Source: Climacium dendroides
Lineage: Eukaryota > Streptophyta > Bryopsida > Hypnales > Climaciaceae
DNA: 64,000 bases
Assembly (NCBI GenBank): GCA_950106755.1
Contig: OX467083.1
Coordinates: forward strand, 44,220,555 to 44,284,554
Direction: 5' to 3'
Positions 62,150 through 64,000 of this stretch are shown here, piece by piece. Numbering within the stretch: the first letter of the stretch is position 1; each line of letters begins with the position of its first letter. The notes below the pieces were generated by a model that worked only from the letters and a program-made list of their open reading frames with translations, did no database searches and had not been told where the DNA came from. A program made the position numbers and the translations under genes.

Positions 62150-64000
62150 ATGGCTTCACCTCGCCCTGCATCCCCGGTTATGGCCAGTTTGCTGGATTTG
62201 TGTATTAGTTCGGCATGCCGTGACAAATCCAGTGTGAAGGCCTGGCGCCAGAAGCGTAGAACGTTGGAGATGTTGCCCTCTGAGCTTGCTCACCAGCTTT
62301 TCCAAGCACTTCTGCGTGCTCACCTGCTGTTTGCACCCCTTGTTGAGTACGTGTTACTTTTATCTCCTTGTATGAGGTTAAGGCATTGTTTTCTTTCTTT
62401 ATCTCAGATCGGGGATTGTAAAAAGAGTGCATCAAAATTCTAGTGCCTTTTGAAATGGAATTCCATGTGTGTGACCGCTTGCAGTGTGTGAACACTAAGA
62501 ATTGCCTTGGATCCTTATTACTTAGTCTTTTATTGCGCAGATTGTTTCAACAAAGCTTACAAGAGGTTGACGTGAGTGGAGAAGCATCTGTGGACGGGGA
62601 ATGGATGGCTTATCTGGGCGGTTGTCGTCACTTACGAGCTCTTCGTGCCACAGACTGTAAAGCATTGACAAATAATGCTATCTGGCAACTCACAGGCATG
62701 CATTCTTTTGTTGAAAACCCATTTTGCTCATTTGCATATGATCCTGGAACAATCAACACTAATTCCTGCTGTCGGTATCATGTCATTCAGGTATTGGTCT
62801 TCCCTGCTTGCAACAATTGCAGGATTTCACTTTTTTTTTTCCAAACTTGGGTATAGTTGACGGTTGGTGATACTCATGGTGAAAGTCTTGCTTTAAGGCT
62901 TGGCATTCATCAGTGTTGACGTAGAGAATAGCTGGTTCGTGCATATCCTGTTCTATGTGGTTGTGCTTCAGGTCACCTTTGAGTTGCGTCATCTTTGCAA
63001 ACCAACAGTTTGATCAATGCCCGAACCTGAGTTTATTCGTATGTCTTTCTGAATTTAGGTTTGACAGCCATGGAGGAATTGAACCTGGCTCGGTGCAAGA
63101 AAATTAGCGATGAAGCAGTGTTTCATATTACCTCGTGGAATGGGCTTAGAAAGCTCGGATTAGCTGAAACTAGTGTTGGAGCAAAAGGACTCTCACTTCT
63201 GTCGGCGCTGACAACACTTGTATCCCTCGATTTAGGGGGCTGCCCAGTTACCGATGCGAACTTGCTCTCTTTCCAGGTGGACTCTCCTTACAACATCTTG
63301 TTGGATATATCTGCTTCACTTCTAAACAACCGAGTTGTCCATTTGGTCCTTATGTACCTATTTGTTTTGTACTTTTCAGTGGGTCATATGAGGACTTTAT
63401 TTGATCCAATTTTAGTTGTATGTTGACCAACACGTGCAACTTTGTTTCTGTGTTCATGATGATATTAATTATTGACCTTGTCTGAATTCTATTTTCTCTC
63501 AATACAATCGATCAAATTGTTGATTTTAAATCATGAAATCTCGATCTTTGGGGGGTTAATGCTAGTGATTGGAAAGCCATACCCTGTTTGTGCTACTGTC
63601 CTCTTCGTTATCTTGTTTTTTGGCCTATCCTGCCCCTCAATTCAGTCCGTCTCAAAGGCATATTTCTTCTTTTGGATACAGGCACTTAAATTGTTGGAGC
63701 AACTCGACTTGTGGGGCAGCAAAGTCACTAACATTGGAGCGCAGTGTCTGTCATCCTTCAAGTTATTGAAATATTTGAACCTTGCGATGACAGTGGTCAC
63801 TGTAATTCCACAAATGAGCTCAATTGAGTCATTGAATCTCTGCAACTGTGCTATGAAATCGATATTTGGAAAGGGGATTGTATCGGATAGCCCCTTAACC
63901 GAGCTTTTTCTATCTGGAGCAGACGTCAATCTAAAAGATGCCATATCCTTTTATAGTACAAGGAATTTGCGTCTGTTGAATCTTGCATCATCCCGAGTAA
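62150..64000 (+). CDS. Leucine-rich-repeat protein, at least four exons, incomplete
   Basis: Exons 62150-62346, 62541-62695, 63059-63276 and 63682 to beyond the window join in frame. The protein starts MASPRPASPVMASLLDLCIS, followed by WRQKRRTLEMLPSELAHQLF and LLFAPLVE. Repeats of the cysteine-containing/RI-like type follow: CRHLRALRATDCKALTNNAI, MEELNLARCKKISDEAVF, LRKLGLAETSVGAKGL, LVSLDLGGCPVTDANL, LEQLDLWGSKVTNIGAQCL. The N-terminal helices and repeats resemble a plant LRR family that I recall from Arabidopsis (F-box-protein-like LRRs without kinase or membrane segment). The exact function is unknown. The second intron appears to use a GC donor (ACAG|GCATGC). Met at 62150 is chosen because the following LLDLCI helix opens the family. 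An upstream in-frame ATG exists at 62036. Confidence 0.8.

Noticed and set aside
1..64000. CRISPR arrays, bacterial operons, rRNA genes
   Set aside because: No regularly spaced short repeats, no ribosome-binding-site-led gene strings and no rRNA signatures were seen. The content is that of a plant nuclear genome.

Overview
The window looks like nuclear DNA of a land plant. It is AT-rich and holds intron-containing plant genes (a proteinaceous RNase P with eight exons and a leucine-rich-repeat gene), a copia retrotransposon primed by initiator tRNA-Met, a CACTA element with a TNP2-type transposase, PIF/Harbinger elements, and TTTAGGG-type telomere-like repeats. The short introns and general gene style would fit a bryophyte such as a moss, but nothing seen here proves the species.

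Layout. From 1 to about 47.3 kb is a stack of nested mobile elements. (i) A decayed reverse-transcriptase-like reading frame on the minus strand (about 9560 down to 1) is split by a 6.7-kb PIF/Harbinger element (2427-9117, TSD TGA). That element carries a broken DDE transposase (+) and a broken Myb/SANT-like partner protein (-). (ii) About 4.8 kb of AT-rich DNA without a gene follows. (iii) A decayed copia element on the minus strand (14338-19528, TSD GGATT) has two LTRs, a tRNA-iMet primer site and an unexplained intact 122-codon frame between the primer site and gag. (iv) A long imperfect inverted repeat (about 19.78-21.80 kb) comes next. (v) A 23.4-kb CACTA element (22255-45678, TSD ATT) carries a TNP1/TNPA-like gene (-) and a TNP2/TNPD-like gene (+). 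A 2.17-kb deletion derivative of the same Harbinger family (33626-35795, TSD TAA) is inserted in it and contains a long hairpin.

From about 47.9 kb to the end is a gene island: a small Sel1-repeat gene (-), an eight-exon PRORP (-), a possible tiny divergent gene (+), and a leucine-rich-repeat gene (+) that runs off the window. The 1.4-kb upstream/5'-leader region of the LRR gene is present twice (49.86-51.26 kb and 60.71-62.12 kb), flanking the PRORP gene. A second, smaller tandem duplication lies at 59.25-60.63 kb.

How parts relate. The Harbinger transposase and Myb-like protein normally act together on the element's ends. Both are interrupted by stop codons here, so the 2.17-kb relative inside the CACTA element probably moved using enzyme from an intact copy elsewhere. 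The CACTA genes each show an in-frame stop. The PRORP gene has every metal-ligand and zinc-ligand residue expected for an active protein-only tRNA 5'-processing enzyme. No wholly new system could be demonstrated. The best candidates for a second look are the copia leader ORF, the long inverted repeats, the RT-like relic and the duplicated LRR leader.
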